NCBI GenBank assembly: GCA_016721085.1
Contig: JADKJI010000004.1
Coordinates: 186,001-250,000, forward strand
Length of the DNA: 64,000 bases
Direction of reading: 5' to 3'
DNA from: Chitinophagaceae bacterium
GTDB lineage: Bacteria; Bacteroidota; Bacteroidia; Chitinophagales; Chitinophagaceae
The notes under the pieces were generated by a model. That model ran no database searches. It was not told the DNA's origin and was given only the letters and a program-made list of their open reading frames with translations. Of this stretch, positions 63,590-64,000 are shown in pieces. Numbering within the stretch: position 1 is the first letter of the stretch; every line of letters starts with the position of its first letter. The translations under genes were made by a program, and so were the position numbers.

Positions 63590-64000
63590 TTAATCGTCTG
63601 ATAAGAGTTTGGAGAAATTATTTTTTAATCCTTCCGCATATCCAAGTAATTCCCTTTCAAGTTCGAAATTGGGAATCACTTGAATTGAGAATTCGGTCCA
63701 ACCTTTTTCTTCCTTGAGTACTTGTTGGGAAGGATGAATGGGTTTAGTCTTGATGTAAGGGGCCTGACGGAAATCTGCTTTAAAAACAATCGTTTCCGGT
63801 TCTGCTCCTACGTTTCGGGTAACGCCTATAATTGGTTGGAAGTAATCTTGGGCATTAAAGTTTTTTGGTTCGACGTACAGTTCTTTGTGAAGCAGGTTTA
63901 TTTCGATAATACGGTCAAGCGCTAATGTGAGGATTTCTTTTCCTTTCTTTTTCATACCCAGTACAAACCAGCGGTTTCGGTACTCTTTGAGCAAGTAAGG
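63590..64000 (-). CDS. WYL-domain protein, 3' end only (runs off the window)
   Basis: At least 136 residues; the frame is open at the window edge, so the start is outside. The WYL domain is visible: YLLKEYRNRWFVLGM at the cut end, EINLLHKELYVEP, then FELERELLGYAEGLKN. WYL domains sense ligands, often nucleic acid, next to an N-terminal helix-turn-helix that would lie upstream beyond 64000. Probably a transcriptional regulator. Confidence 0.85.
   Translation of the reverse strand, partial: PYLLKEYRNRWFVLGMKKKGKEILTLALDRIIEINLLHKELYVEPKNFNAQDYFQPIIGVTRNVGAEPETIVFKADFRQAPYIKTKPIHPSQQVLKEEKGWTEFSIQVIPNFELERELLGYAEGLKNNFSKLLSDD

Overview
The window looks like a chromosome segment of a Bacteroidota bacterium, most likely of the Chitinophagaceae or a close relative. 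Evidence: several starts sit just downstream of the Bacteroidota -7 box TAnnTTTG, two of them (6634-6666, 62938-62970) paired with an upstream TTTG at the same 21-base spacing; Shine-Dalgarno sequences are mostly absent; there are Bat-type VWA/TPR genes, a FecA-like TonB receptor, the long insert-bearing form of IspG, and a YncE/alkaline-phosphatase fusion. I saw no rRNA, tRNA, CRISPR array, transposase or phage gene.

Layout. 1-3 kb: ECF sigma factor, a membrane protein with a duplicated N-terminal module, and a beta-barrel protein, plus a small secreted protein. 3-9 kb: kbl, ridA, a truncated 3-hydroxyacyl-CoA dehydrogenase, tsaB, an ArsR regulator and an MBL/double-rhodanese protein. 8.6-16.3 kb (minus strand): LpxL-like acyltransferase, a sugar kinase-RapZ fusion, YncE/phosphatase, nucleotidyltransferase and nadB. 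16-27 kb: YhhN protein, lipoprotein, galM/galK, ispG, batC/batB, class D beta-lactamase-like lipoprotein and periplasmic trehalase. 27-36 kb: DUF3179 protein, FecA-like receptor, two vanadium-haloperoxidase/PAP2 lipoproteins alternating with two outer-membrane proteins. 36-45 kb: a GH65 enzyme and a nearly complete oxidative (non-phosphorylating) L-fucose pathway (mutarotase, lactonase, fucose dehydrogenase, FucP, Zn alcohol dehydrogenase, keto-deoxy-fuconate dehydrogenase, and a diketo-hydrolase further upstream); the fuconate dehydratase is not here. 45-49 kb: fused B12-dependent mutase IcmF. 49-58 kb: TPR membrane protein, GH63, DEAD-box helicase, PG amidase lipoprotein, radical SAM protein, LigT-like protein. 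58-61.6 kb: SOS mutagenesis cassette (broken umuD, umuC, unknown gene, SRAP/YedK protein) behind a perfect 19-base operator-like palindrome. 62-64 kb: unknown protein, two micro-ORFs each with its own terminator, and the end of a WYL-domain regulator.

Two patterns run through the window. (1) Nine conserved genes carry frameshifts, nearly all one base missing in a homopolymer (usually five A/T where six are needed). This looks like systematic sequencing error, not gene decay. The same quality problem probably explains a 0.4 kb tract of G/C runs and G/T-only sequence inside icmF. (2) Intergenic space is full of inverted and tandem repeats (a 26-bp-arm palindrome in four full copies, an octamer array, several long hairpins), and sequence of this kind also lies inside genes: in-frame in the linkers of IspG and IcmF, and across the umuD/umuC junction. 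This resembles, by analogy only, the palindromic elements that enter rickettsial genes, and is the most interesting biology I see here.
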